DNA of 64,000 bases, from contig NC_088301.1 of the NCBI RefSeq assembly GCF_032854445.1, forward strand, positions 10,226,281 to 10,290,280. The letters run 5' to 3'. Numbering within the stretch: the first letter of the stretch is position 1; every line of letters begins with the position of its first letter. Both the position numbers and the translations under genes were made by a program. Below the pieces are notes generated by a model. That model saw nothing but the letters and a program-made list of their open reading frames with translations. It made no database searches and was not told the DNA's origin. This document shows, piece after piece, positions 1 through 11,294 of the stretch. The stretch comes from Liolophura sinensis. Its lineage: Eukaryota > Mollusca > Polyplacophora > Chitonida > Chitonidae.

Positions 1-747
1 ATATTTTTAAGCTCTAAGATTCCATCGAGTGCGTGTCAATCGTTATACAACAAAGCCAGGCTGTTCTAGTAAAATAACACATGCGACATGTAATTAATTA
101 TATTGGACATGTGCGTGAGTTACATCTATTTAGTGTCCATCCATGTGACTATGTAGTATATACAAGTACGCCATTTTATCATATCCTAGCTCATTATATC
201 TATACATGTGTTATCTTTTTCACGACGTCATGGGCCATTCTTTAACAAGTTGGCCTATATGCACACCTGTGTGACTTCATGTGAAAACTTTGATATATTT
301 CACGACAACATTATTAAGCGGTTAAAGTTAACGTAACAAAGAAATTCTTTTCACAATACGATACAAAAAAATACTTTGTCTCAATGTAATTACTTGTCAA
401 ATATCTAGAAGCCTTTTTTCTTCAGTCTGCTCTCCAGTCCGGTCACCTTACAATGAACAATACGGTGGCTCTTTTAGAAGGTGTGCAGTAGAGAATCAAC
501 AAGCTAGTTGCTAACTATCTAACATCTCAGTTGTCAATTTGTTCTAACTGTTCGTGTGAATGCTTAAAAACAATGAACTTACACGTCCCCTATAGCAACA
601 TGACTTAAGCAGAATAAGGTAAAAAAAAAATTCAGCGATGTTAAATGCAATTTCTTGGACGTCACTGGTCTAGAATTACTCAAGATGCCTTGTCCTCAAA
701 AGGCCCTTTCGGTTTTAACTCGGGAGGTTTGTCAGGTTCGTAGCGAA
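1..747. other. Non-coding flank, nothing recognised
   Basis: This stretch is AT-rich with frequent stops in all frames. I see no convincing exon, RNA gene or repeat in it. Confidence 0.5.
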
Positions 748-853
748 CATCAGTGGTTCATTTCGGGGCACTGAACTTCAGTGGTTTATTTCGGGCACTG
801 AACATCAGTGGTTTATTTCGGGCACTGAACATCAGTGGTTCATTTCGGGCACT
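748..853. repeat. 27-bp minisatellite, 4 copies
   Basis: Four tandem units of 27 to 28 bp begin with CATCAGTGG or CTTCAGTGG and end with GGGCACT. The unit is a multiple of three, so an open frame passes through it, but nothing else suggests coding. Confidence 0.85.
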
Positions 854-2034
854 CTGGCTTCTTCCACCGATTACTCTCACCACTAAGTATTTGCTAATTA
901 ACGATTATAATTTTTGCCCTGGACTTTACATTACTGGTACGTTGCACGTCGATTCAAAAGGAATTGTTTTCTCAGCAGATAATAATATAATCAGAATACA
1001 TAATATATTAAAGCCTTTCCATACGGCAAGACTGCACGTGACTTACCACGTTTTGATAAAACCCCTGACAATGCCACGTGAATAAATGAACAGTGTTTAG
1101 TTCAAGGCTCAAAAAAAATCTAAATCGCCATCAGTATTCCACTTATCCCGCCGGAGGTAGGGGTATTTAGCTCGGTTGAAATAGATCGCCACGTTGGATT
1201 TATGAACAGTTGCAATCAAAGCGCAACGGAGATACATATTTTAATTATCGACTACGTATAAACCAGCATGGTACACTATTGGATGCTCATATCATCCATT
1301 CACCTATAACATTCCTTGCATCATTGACAACTCTTGACTGCTTTCCTTTCATGAATCTGTCCTAATTTTGTACTTTATATCCTTTCTTAGTTCTTTCTTC
1401 CTTTGTGTTAAGCGTTGTTTTGGGTTTTGGCCTTGCGACTATTGACCCAGATCGTCAATTTTGGTTGATGTCTATTACATGTATTTCTGTTTTCACACAG
1501 AGATCAAGCCTACCACGCTCAAAGTGTGCAATGGAAACACGAGCATCTAGAAAATTCCGTGTCCGGGGAATTCACTAGTCACAGGGATTGCATAACAGAA
1601 GACCAATTCCCGTATATGTCAATCAACTTAAGACTTAAGTTATACATTTCAAACTGAGAACCGGAAAGATCTCAAGTTATAGTTAACAGTGTTCTGCAGC
1701 AAAGGATCGGTGTTATCATGCAGGTATATGAATCGTGTGTAAAGCACCAATTTCATACCTCTCCTTCCTAAAAATGTAGCATTCCAAGTCGATATTCGCA
1801 TGACACATTTTCCACAACTACATGTAGTTTGTACCACTCACGCTGTTTCAAAATTGAGATGTCCAGGAAGAGCTGAAACAGAGATCTAGGATTGCTCATC
1901 AGGTTGCATTGAGAAAGATATTTTATGTTTCACACATGGAATTCAGATCGAATGTCAAACACCTGAACGTTATTAACGGCTGTGTAGACTGTTTTTCTTT
2001 CCTGTAACGTATTACTCACATACTGCAAGAAAAC
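854..2034. other. Non-coding, nothing recognised
   Basis: No supported gene or repeat is seen. The short open frames here have no flanking splice signals or family similarity that I can recognise. Confidence 0.45.
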
Positions 2035-2265
2035 AATGATCAAGCCAGCTTGGACCCGAGTCGCAATTGAGAGGGAAAAGGGATCGCATTATTCTGGCCA
2101 AAAAAGTAGATTTGGGAAACTTGAGTTTTCTATTTTGCATCCCTGTCTCATCTGTTGCAACAGAAACATGATCATTCCGGCTTGGATACGGGAAACTTGA
2201 GTTTTCTATTTTGCATCCCTGTCTCATCTGTTGCAACAGAAACATGATCATTCCGGCTTGGATAC
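2035..2265. repeat. 76-bp tandem duplication plus a diverged partial third copy
   Basis: Two essentially identical 76-bp copies lie at 2114-2189 and 2190-2265, each beginning GGGAAACTTGAG and ending CTTGGATAC. A diverged partial copy of the unit end lies at about 2035-2074. The near identity of the two full copies suggests a recent duplication. Confidence 0.85.
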
Positions 2266-3637
2266 AAGTCTCCATTGTGAGGAACAAGTTACCGAATGGT
2301 AAATTTATAGATGTTGGTGCAAATAACCATGATAAAAACTAAAATTACATGCCACTGCTAATACCGTTACTGTTTAAGAGATAACTTCTGCCCTTTGTTG
2401 TGCATCACGACATACATTCTAGCATCACTCAGACAACTGACTTTCTGTTAAAATTAACAGATTAATTTTTTGAGCGGACACATTTACACTGATATGAAGC
2501 TCCTGTGTATAAAGTTGCTGGTTACCTAGATCTTAACTGATACCAATGACTCCAGCACAAAGAGTAAAAGCAGAGCAGCGGCGACAAGTGTGCTAGCTGG
2601 CAATTGGTCGCACGTTACCGGTTGACTCAGACGTCTTGTCATTTTACCTCAGTTGTGTTCTAATTGTTCGTGTAAATGCTTAAATCGTACACGTTCTCGA
2701 CAGCTTAATGCAGGATTAATCAGAACTGGGGTAATGCAGCATTGTTAATATCAACTTATTAGATGTCATTTGCCTATAATTACTCAAACTGCTATGCTGT
2801 TGTAACATTTCACAACCAGTAACATGAAGACCACACAAAGGGACCAGGCCTTGTGGATGCTCAGCTGACCAGGATCAACCTGGTTAATGAGCCAGTGAGC
2901 CGCCAGGCGTCTTCGCAGGGCGATAGGAGTGATCTCCCTTGGATAAAGTGACCCTACATTTATGACTGTGCAAAAGACCGCAGATTTGTCGTATTAGAAT
3001 GCAACATCGTCATGAAACATGTTCCAGGCAGGAGAAGTTTCGTTTATGCAACAGACTACAGCCTTTAAAGGGCTATACCAGTGTCAAAATTTATATTTTT
3101 TATTTGACTGGGATTTATGCCGTACTTACACCGAAACTGACTATAGCTCTGACTGACAGCTACAGCACACTTTTAACCCTTCTCTTGTCAGTTCTGTTTT
3201 ACTCCTCTTTTCCTGTTATATGACAAGCGTGTGACTTAAAGCTCCCAACATTCACAGAAGCAAGAAATACGTTGAAATGCGTATCTTTAAACTCTAGGAG
3301 TTTAAATTTGAACGATTAACAAATGTTACCTTATTAACGCAAATACATCCAAATTTGAACTTCTTGGGCCAAACAACTTATATCATATTTATGGTGTTTT
3401 ACGCCATACTCACGACTATTCACTTATAGGACGGCGACCATTATGGTGTAAGGAAAACATACTAATATCATAAGGTTTAAAATTCGGACTCATAAACAGA
3501 TTTGTCTTATTTACACTTTTTGTCTCTATACGGACGTATTTCAGATGTTTTGTCTGAGTTATCTTTATAAAGTTCATCTTTCTGCTTCTTTCAATTATAA
3601 ATAGATCATCGTTCCAAAGACCGCTTTCGCTATCATC
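2266..3637. other. Non-coding, nothing recognised
   Basis: AT-rich sequence without a convincing exon. The GC-richer patch near 2850-2950 does not fold into a tRNA or any other RNA I know. Confidence 0.4.
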
Positions 3638-3638
3638 A

Positions 3639-3690
3639 TATATATATATATATATATATATAAACCGGGGGGGGGGGGGGGGGGGGGGGG
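3639..3690. repeat. (TA)n followed by a G24 homopolymer
   Basis: A TA dinucleotide run at about 3639-3662 is followed, after AAACC, by 24 consecutive G at 3667-3690. The G tract could form a quadruplex. Its length in an assembly should be treated with caution. Confidence 0.9.
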
Positions 3691-3845
3691 TAACTCACGA
3701 CCATCTGCACGTCGTTGACATACTTTCCCACGTAGGCCAGAGAGGAAGCCAGCATAAGCGGGACATAAATCCCAGCGACCGCATTGGTGAGAGGCCCCTG
3801 GGTCATTGCGCCGCGCTAGCGTGCATCCACGGAGGCCCCGAGATA
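3691..3845 (-). mobile_element. tRNA-derived SINE fragment, tRNA-like head and centre
   Basis: On the minus strand this reads as a degenerate tRNA-like head ending at 3845, then the common body (CTCACCAATGCGGT, then GCTGGCTTCC, then GTGGGAAAG). It is cut off by the G tract before reaching a tail. It lies head-to-head with the next SINE. Confidence 0.75.
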
Positions 3846-3862
3846 CCTGTAAACGGATGGCC

Positions 3863-4036
3863 AATAATTCTGGCGCCGTACGCGGGAAGGTCTGTCAGCA
3901 ACTTGCGGAGGGTGTAGGTTTCCCCCGGGCTCTACCCGGTTTCCTCCCACTATAATGCTGGCCGCCGTCATTTAAGTGAAATATTCTTGAATACGGCGTA
4001 AAACAACAATCAAATAAAAAAATAAATAATTCTGGC
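3863..4036 (+). mobile_element. 5'-truncated SINE with 12-bp target-site duplication
   Basis: Central domain and tail of the window's common SINE lie at 3875-4024: GGGAAGGTCTG, then TTTCCTCCCACTATAATGC, then GAAATATTCTTGA and an A/T-rich AATCAAATAAA tail. The flanking direct repeat AATAATTCTGGC at 3863-3874 and 4025-4036 is a target-site duplication. This is as expected for LINE-driven insertion with 5' truncation. Confidence 0.85.
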
Positions 4037-4173
4037 CGCTGATGTTATGAAAGTGAAAAATTCATAACTGCATCTTTAAATATCACTGAATTAATAAATT
4101 AATAAATGAACTATTATTTAAGCCGCTGTACACTAAAAATCCTGCTTTTTATAAAATAAGAAATGACGAACAC

Positions 4174-4179
4174 TTTATT
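4174..4179 (-). terminator. AATAAA polyadenylation signal of the XKR-like gene
   Basis: TTTATT on the plus strand reads AATAAA on the minus strand, about 80 bases beyond the stop codon at 4260-4262. This is a normal distance for a short 3' UTR. No cleavage evidence is available. Confidence 0.5.
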
Positions 4180-4259
4180 ACCCATAGTCAAAAGTGTGTT
4201 CCAATGTATTAACTTAGCAAACGATATTGATGACATTGACGACTTTGATGACACAAATA

Positions 4260-7118
4260 TTAAACTATCGATTCCAGGGCAGCGGTAGGGGCACTTGTCT
4301 GCCTCAAGAAGTGAGGGTCTCGAGGACAGATTGGGGTTACCGTCCTGCTTGGAGTTGACACAATAGGTTTAGGGGGTCGGGGTGGTCGTGGCGGTTTAGG
4401 AGAAGGGTTATAAGTGTCTTTGGAGGGTGAGCTGCATGCTTCCTGGTGGGTCTGTCTATAAGTCTCTTTTGGGGATGGGCAGTTAGCGTCTACAGCACTT
4501 GGACTATATCTGCTTTGGGGGGTAGGGTTGTTTGTAAAGGGAGGGTTTGGATTGGGGGAATACGTTTGCCTCAAGGGTGATGGACTGTAAGTCTGTTTCG
4601 TGGATATGTGATGTACCGTTGGAGATGGCATGTGGTTCTTTCCTGTGATATTGCTGTCTTGACGTATTCCCTGTAGGAACTCTGCTCTCCTGCCCGGGAC
4701 CCCGCCTGTCCCCGGTCCTGTGTTAATGACGCCCCCAGGGACAGCGCACCTAGATCGTACTCCTTCTGCCAGCCGCCGCTTTTTTAAACTGTCCATGTAC
4801 GTCTGAAACTGTATTCTATAGTGATCACAGTTACCAAGGTGTGCCGCCCTGAACGGGTATTTATGCTGAGATGTGGGTTTTATACCTCTCGGTGGTAAAC
4901 GTTTAGATGATGTAGATGAAAAACTGAGCTTGTTTTTGTAGCCAGCGAATGTTCTACGGTTTGCTTCAAAGCGCAATGAGGGTGGAGGTTGCTGAGACTG
5001 TCCGGCAGCAGACAGGGTGATCAAATCCTGAGAAAAATACTGTTTTGATCTCTGGAACCAGATTGATATTCTTTCCTCAGGAGAGAGTTTTTCGTCCGGA
5101 AGTTGCGCTCCGTGGTTTTGGCACCCTGGCGGTAACGATGGCGGCCACGTTCGGGCACAATCAGAGTCTGACGATGAATGCGTACTGGTGGCCGTGTAGT
5201 AATAGCTAAGTGAGTCATAATACGAAGTGGTGTCCGTGAAGTCGCAACTGTACTGATCATCCAGATACGGGGGGTTACGCCAGCCTGGTAGCCTGCCACC
5301 TCCGGGAGTTGGCCACCAGCCAGAAACTCCAGGACTCCTGTAGCAGACGACAGGATCTTCACCACGCAGACCACCCAAGAATGGGGCACAACTTTGCGGG
5401 CGGAGTTGTCGTTCGTGACACGGATTGCTTATCGCTGGAGGGATTTGACGTTTAGGGCCGCTGATATGGGCTGGCTGAGTTTGCTGCCATGTGTGGGTGG
5501 GTTCTCTGTTCGTCTTGGGCACGTTATTATATAAGTTTTGCTCGCAGCTCATCTGATTCTCCACACGGCTGCTCTGCCCGCTGACGTCCAGTGTATTTGT
5601 GTTCCTGCTGTTCGAAGAGCCTATGTCCGTCTGCTCCTCGGAACAATACCCGCGGTGAGACTTCAGCCTGGCTCGACTGTTCTGAGATTTCCGCTGTGGA
5701 CTTCCTCCAATATTCGTGGTATCACTGGACGGTTTATTTGCCCTACCCTTTCCGGCCGACTTTCTCCACTTCTCAACATTAATAGTGTCAGTCTTGTCTC
5801 TTGGATGAGAATCATTACTGACTATCTCCTCGACATCAAAGGCATGGTTACTGTATGACTGGGGTGAGTGGTTCCTTTTCGAATGTGTCCCGGAACTATT
5901 TTCAGAATTATACGAAGCAGAAGTCACGGTAGGGCCGCTGCGCCATGGATTCGTGATTTTTGCCGACACTGTTGCTTTATTGGAAACGATGTCAGAGTCA
6001 GCCTGATTATCTCCAATCGCCCGTAACCTGTCATGATGACAATGACCTTCAGTTGACCTTGGTGTTCTTTGTGCCACGCTGCTTCTTGAAGCCGCCATGA
6101 CATCTAAAGTTTTCCGATCGGAATCGTCGGCCGAATTCTCAGTTTCGTCGTAATTATAGCACACAAACTTCAAAATGACGCCGAGGACAAAAGTGCCCAG
6201 CATCAACATGGCTACGACTAGTTTGGCGACGTCTGCATGACCGGAAGTCATGACCCAAACAGCTGTCATGAGAATGTTTTCCACAAGAATTAATGTATAA
6301 TATAAAACGTTCACACATTTTCCGGGACCCGGTCGCGTGCTCACTGAGTCGTAAAGATGGATGGACATTAAACCCGTCTGGCGAAGAATGCAGATGTAGT
6401 TGACTTTCCTCAGCTGTAGGTGTGTATAAAGCAAGGACGATGCTAAGCACAAGAGGAAATGAAGACCTACCAGGAGAAATATCCAGTAGGTTAATGAATA
6501 TATAAAGAGTACAAAAGAAAGACATCGCGAGATCAGTAAGCAAAGCACACCTGTCAAGTGACACAGGTTCAGCAGGACGAATTTAACACCTGATATCTCC
6601 CCCAAGGCCTCCTGCTCACACCGAAATGCGAGTTGGGCGAGGGAAAAGGATAATGCGCTGGAAATTATGCAGACAGACACGAAGGCTTCCGTGGGTCTGG
6701 GTATGTCATGTAAGATGGGATGTAACAAGTAACCTTCTAACAGAACAGCAGGCAAGAAACTTGATGTCGCCTGGCCTACGACGAGTAGAGAAAACTCCAG
6801 CATTTTCCGTCTGTTGAAGGATTTGACGAGGATGACAAGGCGCCACGCCACTCCCATCTGAAAGCAATGTGATGCGATGCAAATATTCTGAGCGATAATA
6901 CGTCCGCTAAAGTCTTCGTTTTTCATGACCAAAATGGCGGAGACCAAATTGACGACGAGCATCGGTGCGACCAGCACAACTAGGAGAGCGAGGAAAACGT
7001 CCAGCTCTCCGCGCAGGTACCACTGATAGATGAGGTAGAAGTACAGTGGTAAAACAGCCAGGTAGAGGAGAAGCCCGACAAAACACAGGGCTTTCTGCAC
7101 CTGTAACCTGTCGAACAT
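4260..7118 (-). CDS. XK-related (XKR/CED-8 family) membrane protein, long-tailed, single exon
   Basis: Predicted 952-residue multi-pass membrane protein. XKR proteins are plasma-membrane components, some of them caspase-activated phospholipid scramblases. Hydrophobic segments lie near residues 11-33, 41-65, 76-98, 109-131, 145-165, 178-200, 202-228, 272-291 and 297-320. Family marks seen are WYLRG after the first helix (YYLRG in vertebrate XKR4), ISRCLSFVLF, and LYYTLILVENILM near 272-284, which matches the conserved YY...LLEN block. The ESAPQL block is replaced by LLEGYLLHP, so the protein is divergent. The ~630-residue tail is Ser/Pro/Asn-rich and probably disordered, with YSPSP-like repeats at 829-908, PPRPPRPPKP at 909-918 and a C-terminal ESIV that fits a class I PDZ ligand. 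A DDSD at 331-334, just after the last helix, is a possible caspase site. The open frame extends upstream to 7286, but I chose the ATG at 7118 because the 56 extra residues are unlike the family. Family call fairly sure, function inferred. Confidence 0.85.
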   Translation of the reverse strand: MFDRLQVQKALCFVGLLLYLAVLPLYFYLIYQWYLRGELDVFLALLVVLVAPMLVVNLVSAILVMKNEDFSGRIIAQNICIASHCFQMGVAWRLVILVKSFNRRKMLEFSLLVVGQATSSFLPAVLLEGYLLHPILHDIPRPTEAFVSVCIISSALSFSLAQLAFRCEQEALGEISGVKFVLLNLCHLTGVLCLLISRCLSFVLFIYSLTYWIFLLVGLHFLLCLASSLLYTHLQLRKVNYICILRQTGLMSIHLYDSVSTRPGPGKCVNVLYYTLILVENILMTAVWVMTSGHADVAKLVVAMLMLGTFVLGVILKFVCYNYDETENSADDSDRKTLDVMAASRSSVAQRTPRSTEGHCHHDRLRAIGDNQADSDIVSNKATVSAKITNPWRSGPTVTSASYNSENSSGTHSKRNHSPQSYSNHAFDVEEIVSNDSHPRDKTDTINVEKWRKSAGKGRANKPSSDTTNIGGSPQRKSQNSRARLKSHRGYCSEEQTDIGSSNSRNTNTLDVSGQSSRVENQMSCEQNLYNNVPKTNREPTHTWQQTQPAHISGPKRQIPPAISNPCHERQLRPQSCAPFLGGLRGEDPVVCYRSPGVSGWWPTPGGGRLPGWRNPPYLDDQYSCDFTDTTSYYDSLSYYYTATSTHSSSDSDCARTWPPSLPPGCQNHGAQLPDEKLSPEERISIWFQRSKQYFSQDLITLSAAGQSQQPPPSLRFEANRRTFAGYKNKLSFSSTSSKRLPPRGIKPTSQHKYPFRAAHLGNCDHYRIQFQTYMDSLKKRRLAEGVRSRCAVPGGVINTGPGTGGVPGRRAEFLQGIRQDSNITGKNHMPSPTVHHISTKQTYSPSPLRQTYSPNPNPPFTNNPTPQSRYSPSAVDANCPSPKETYRQTHQEACSSPSKDTYNPSPKPPRPPRPPKPIVSTPSRTVTPICPRDPHFLRQTSAPTAALESIV

Positions 7119-7736
7119 GATGGCGTTTCCGTTTTTTTTTTCTTTCTTTATATTTTCAGCGTGTAGGCGGAGGATCAGCGGTAAGCTCCACAGCACACAT
7201 AGTCTCACTTGCTGTTTGTCCAGTGAATTGTTCCCAGTGTGAAGGCCATCCTTGTGAAACGCACCAGGACTGTGGTTGTCAGACACACTGGCTTATGACA
7301 GCAGCAGGCGACACACAAGAATGTGCTCCATTGAGAGTAGAGCAATCCACTTTCACCCGCAGAATCGACAATGAAGATATTACACCAGCCGAGATGGTCT
7401 TCCTTCAAGGGACGATGCTATAGCCAACTTTGTGCTCATATATAATGCCTTTGGCAGCTGAATGAAAAAAAAAAAATAACATTCATCGGTCAACGATAAA
7501 AATAGAGGTGACCATAAGGACGGAGCTCACCAGGTTGAAATGTCGCTAGACTTCTTAAACTTCAGGAAGGCAAAGACATGCAGACTGTATGGTTTGCGTT
7601 TTCCGCAAACTATGACAACGGCACTGACACAAAACGTATATTCCACATAGGTTACCCCCACAGTTTCGGTTTCATCTCGAAGACAGTTGCCTTAATGTAA
7701 TTCCACTGCTATTTGCTACATTCTCAAACCACTCAC
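7119..7736. other. Upstream flank of the XKR-like gene
   Basis: Likely contains the 5' UTR and promoter of the minus-strand XKR-like gene. Short open frames overlap here on both strands, but none shows a recognisable domain. No clear TATA box was identified. Confidence 0.4.
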
Positions 7737-7834
7737 GGGTTTTAATTTCCGTCAAAGTGCGTAACAGCGGCCAGTATTCGTCATTAAAACACAGTCGGTT
7801 GCTGATAATTCTCTCTCCCCCATCAAGCCTAGAC
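7737..7834 (-). CDS. Candidate isolated exon, product unknown
   Basis: A 98-bp open segment lies between an acceptor-like site (TATATTTTTAG before 7834) and a good donor (GTGAGT, 7736 down to 7731). It would add about 32 residues, including RLDGGERIISNRLCFNDEYW. Both edges are in phase 1 to 2 arrangement (1 + 32 codons + 1). I do not recognise the peptide. It could be an upstream exon of the XKR-like gene, part of another gene, or chance. Confidence 0.25.
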
Positions 7835-8993
7835 CTAAAAATATAGAAAAAATGTATATAGTTCAACTGACAAACTGCACAAAATTATCTGAGTTAAATG
7901 TTAATATTGTGCTGGATACTTAAAAGGAGACAAACAAACAAACGACAGTCATATAATAACAGAAGAAATGTCATCAAATATGATTGAAAATCATGGAAAA
8001 TATCGCAGTTATGTTATTGTCAACGGACAGAAGAAATTCAAATTCACAGGTCTTTTGCCACAATACAAAATTATTTGAACACAAATAAATTATATACTGA
8101 TAATAATTCGATATTATACTCGATCTCTGAACATACAAGCTCAGGCGTTGTTTTCCGCATATGACAAGGTTAATACTGTCAGTACATTACGCTCATGAGA
8201 AGCAATGTGTACGCCTTCAGGTACAGGTAGGGCTAAGACATAAGCGGAATTACTCTTTGTATCCTAGCTGTCAATCAGGAAGTAATTACCTGCTGTGGGG
8301 TTAAAATATACAAAGACTATATTGTGAATTCCGCACAAAAGCTGTGAATAATTTAAACTGAAAGGTTAAGTAAAAACGTATTAGTCAATCGTGTTATAAC
8401 CTTCTTTTTTATCCGCAAACACTCACTCACTCAGTCTTTGTTCTCTGACACCAGTGTATACCGTAATACAACGGACTTTCAGGAATCTGTCTTTAGGATG
8501 CAGACAGGTTTCCACAAATTTTAAGACAATTCGTATTAAAATAAGTTAGGCCTATGCAAACACACAATCAGCTACATGCACTTTGTCTTATTGCTGAGCT
8601 GATGACTATGATTTATCCACGCAGCGCGTGCATTATGTCTCATCGCTGCAACTCCTACTTGCCAATTAAGCTGTTTTTCTTCAAATTATCTTCAGCAATG
8701 CAACGCTCTTAATCTTCTGACACCACCGTAGGTCTGTATGACGGTCCATTATGCGGGTACCATAGCTGGGGGGAACAGGTGACTTGTACGTCCCTTTAAA
8801 CTCCCACACCTGAATATCACACTCGACCTTTGTTTTAAAGACTTCACCGGTTGCCCTTTCCTACCCGCCTTAGTGAAAACCACGTGAGGCTGCGCGAGTC
8901 ATACCATGAACGTGAGTGAATGCGGACTGGGTGTTTGTGTGTGAAAACAGTCGATTTGCATCAATAAGGCGTGTCTTCTGTGGACTGGGAAGA
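7835..8993. other. Non-coding, nothing recognised
   Basis: AT-rich with no supported gene, RNA or repeat. Confidence 0.4.
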
Positions 8994-9209
8994 ATGGATG
9001 ACAAGGGGCTTAACTCTGTATTAGACGTGCTACTCGACGATCTGCATCTGCGGCAAGGAAATCAGCCATGCGCAGATAACATAACAACGGCGGTTAACGT
9101 CGCAACCGCATCAACACAGATAACAATGTCAAATCAATTTTTTACGCTACAGAAAAGAAGCGTAATAGAAAAAGGAACTCACATAGAAATCCTAACATAT
9201 TTGCATTAA
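8994..9209 (+). CDS. Weak candidate start with LD-motif-like peptide
   Basis: An ATG at 8994 opens a short frame beginning MDDKGLNSVLDVLLDDLHLR. LDVLLDDL fits the LDxLLxxL pattern of paxillin-type LD motifs, which in paxillin also sit at the very N-terminus. The frame runs 71 codons to a stop, becomes uninformative after about 40 residues, and shows no strong donor. No LIM domain or matching downstream exon was found. This may be the first exon of a plus-strand gene or chance. Confidence 0.2.
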   Translation: MDDKGLNSVLDVLLDDLHLRQGNQPCADNITTAVNVATASTQITMSNQFFTLQKRSVIEKGTHIEILTYLH

Positions 9210-11294
9210 ACATGTACAGGTTGTGAATGCTGTCCTTCATGCTTTCAGTATATAACATGCTATACATCCCACCATCGTCACATAACGAAGAATTAAATCC
9301 GTACAATTGTTCGGAAACTACATGTATTTTCATCCAGTACGACTCTTACAATATAATCTTGTCCTTGTGCAATACGAATTTAATACAGTTTCTTAACAAA
9401 GTTCTTTAGATAGACCTCCTCCCCATTTTCCATCCCACTGTGACAATGAAATTTTTAACGTTCGAATCCGGTAGCCGAATGACCCAAGTTTAAATTTGTT
9501 TGCGTGAGGAAGATGTTTGAAACTTGCCAAGTGGCTGTATGGTGAATTTTTGTCCAAAGCCTTGGTTTACAGCTTTCCTGTATAATATAGTCTCCGCCGC
9601 CAGATATATACAGGAATTTCAATAGAGCAGACGGGGTGTTGAATGGGTATAATTTTATCCACAGAGCTCAATGGTGAACCTGCTGTAAATTCGTGTTCCT
9701 ATCTCGACACTAGAGTACATCAGTTGTTGGCCTACATTGGCCACGGAACCTCCGGCCTAACGTTCATGTGCAGCCAAATCACGGCTGCCCTGAGATTTCC
9801 CGTGTGAGGATGTGCCATCTACATACAGTTTGATCTCAAATTTGTAACCACATGGCAAATGGCTCAGAGTAAATCAGGCTTTATTGGAGGTTTCAACATC
9901 GTTGTTGACTTTAGCTGGAGGAACGCAAATTGCCTAAACTTCCGATTGAATGTCGACTGCATTTACTCCGAAAATTTGGCGGTACAGAGAGAATCCCTCT
10001 GTGCCCGTGAGCCTGTGCGTGATTATACGTCTGTTTTGACACGGATTACCGTGGACAATGCACATCATTGTCGAGGAAGACATCCCGATTAACTCTTGAA
10101 AACAATTCCACTGTGCTTCACATTTAGGCACATAATCAACAGCAGCATGCAAAGACGAAGACATCGAGCCAAAGTACATGACGTCACACTCCACGTGCTG
10201 CACCAGGAGATAGTTTATACAGTCAAACTGATTTTTCCTTGCAAGCCCATTAACTGTATTTTTGAATGCTATTGTTCAAAGCGGGAGATGCTGCCTTTAT
10301 TTTTGCTTTGCAAAGCGAGATCAACTTTCAGCGGTGCAAGCCGTTCATAACCTAACCTAAGGACAGGTAGGCCTACGTATTTTAAACCCCTTCATACAAA
10401 TGTAATATATTTAATCCACCTGCCCGGTCATGCGCAATAACTTTTCAAAAAATATGCATGAACATTGTGTTTAGAGGATGGCAGACAATTATTCTGTGCG
10501 TAAACCATGTAAATACAGACAAAATGTAAAACATGGCAAAGTCTGCCTGTGGGTAAAATCGCAACTTTTCCGAAGAGTTACTCCAGAGAGAATTCTTTGG
10601 TTAGAACAATCATAACAGAATACTTTTTTTTATAAAAAGACATTCTAAGCAATTCCACACGAATCTCAGGTGAAAAGGACAGAATTCAGATAAATAAGCG
10701 TAATATCACACAAAACTTCGTAAATCAATATTATATATATCTTTTCTTGTAAGTGGCGTCGCTTTGTGGCCTAGACAACGTCTAGTACAAAAACGTTACG
10801 AGAAATATAACTTATGAAGTTTTGTAAAAGTGAGCCCTGGTATTTCTGAAACAATCAGATCAGGGTTAGTTTTATACCAATAACAGAATTAGCTCACCTG
10901 TGATTCTACATAGGAGCCCAAAATATAAAAATGACCTGTTATTCTCCGTATGAAACCCCAAATATAAGAAATCTGTATATATGTCCCAGGAAAATTGTCT
11001 ATGGAACAAAACAGAATGTCGTGTGTTCGAATGTTTTCTATGCATATATGATCAATGAAAAATGATTTATTTATTCATATTCATGAAATGTATTTATAAA
11101 GCAAAACCACGCTCTTTGCGTAGCACACGCATTCAACAGACTGCATCAAATGCATACATGCATCGACACTGTTAAAACGCATACATCTCTAAAATATGAT
11201 AATTTGCATGAATACATCCCACGTTGTCACGATTGTGTTATCTTCAAATATATAAATAAGAATGCATAAATACAATACAGAATTGTTTGTAAAC
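9210..11294. other. Non-coding, nothing recognised
   Basis: Intergenic AT-rich DNA. Short open frames near 9860-10350 have no recognisable domain or splice context. Confidence 0.4.

Noticed and set aside
7119-7286. 56-residue N-terminal extension of the XKR-like protein
   Set aside because: In-frame but low complexity, unlike XKR N-termini, and the ATG at 7118 directly precedes the first family-like helix. Kept as a lesser possibility.
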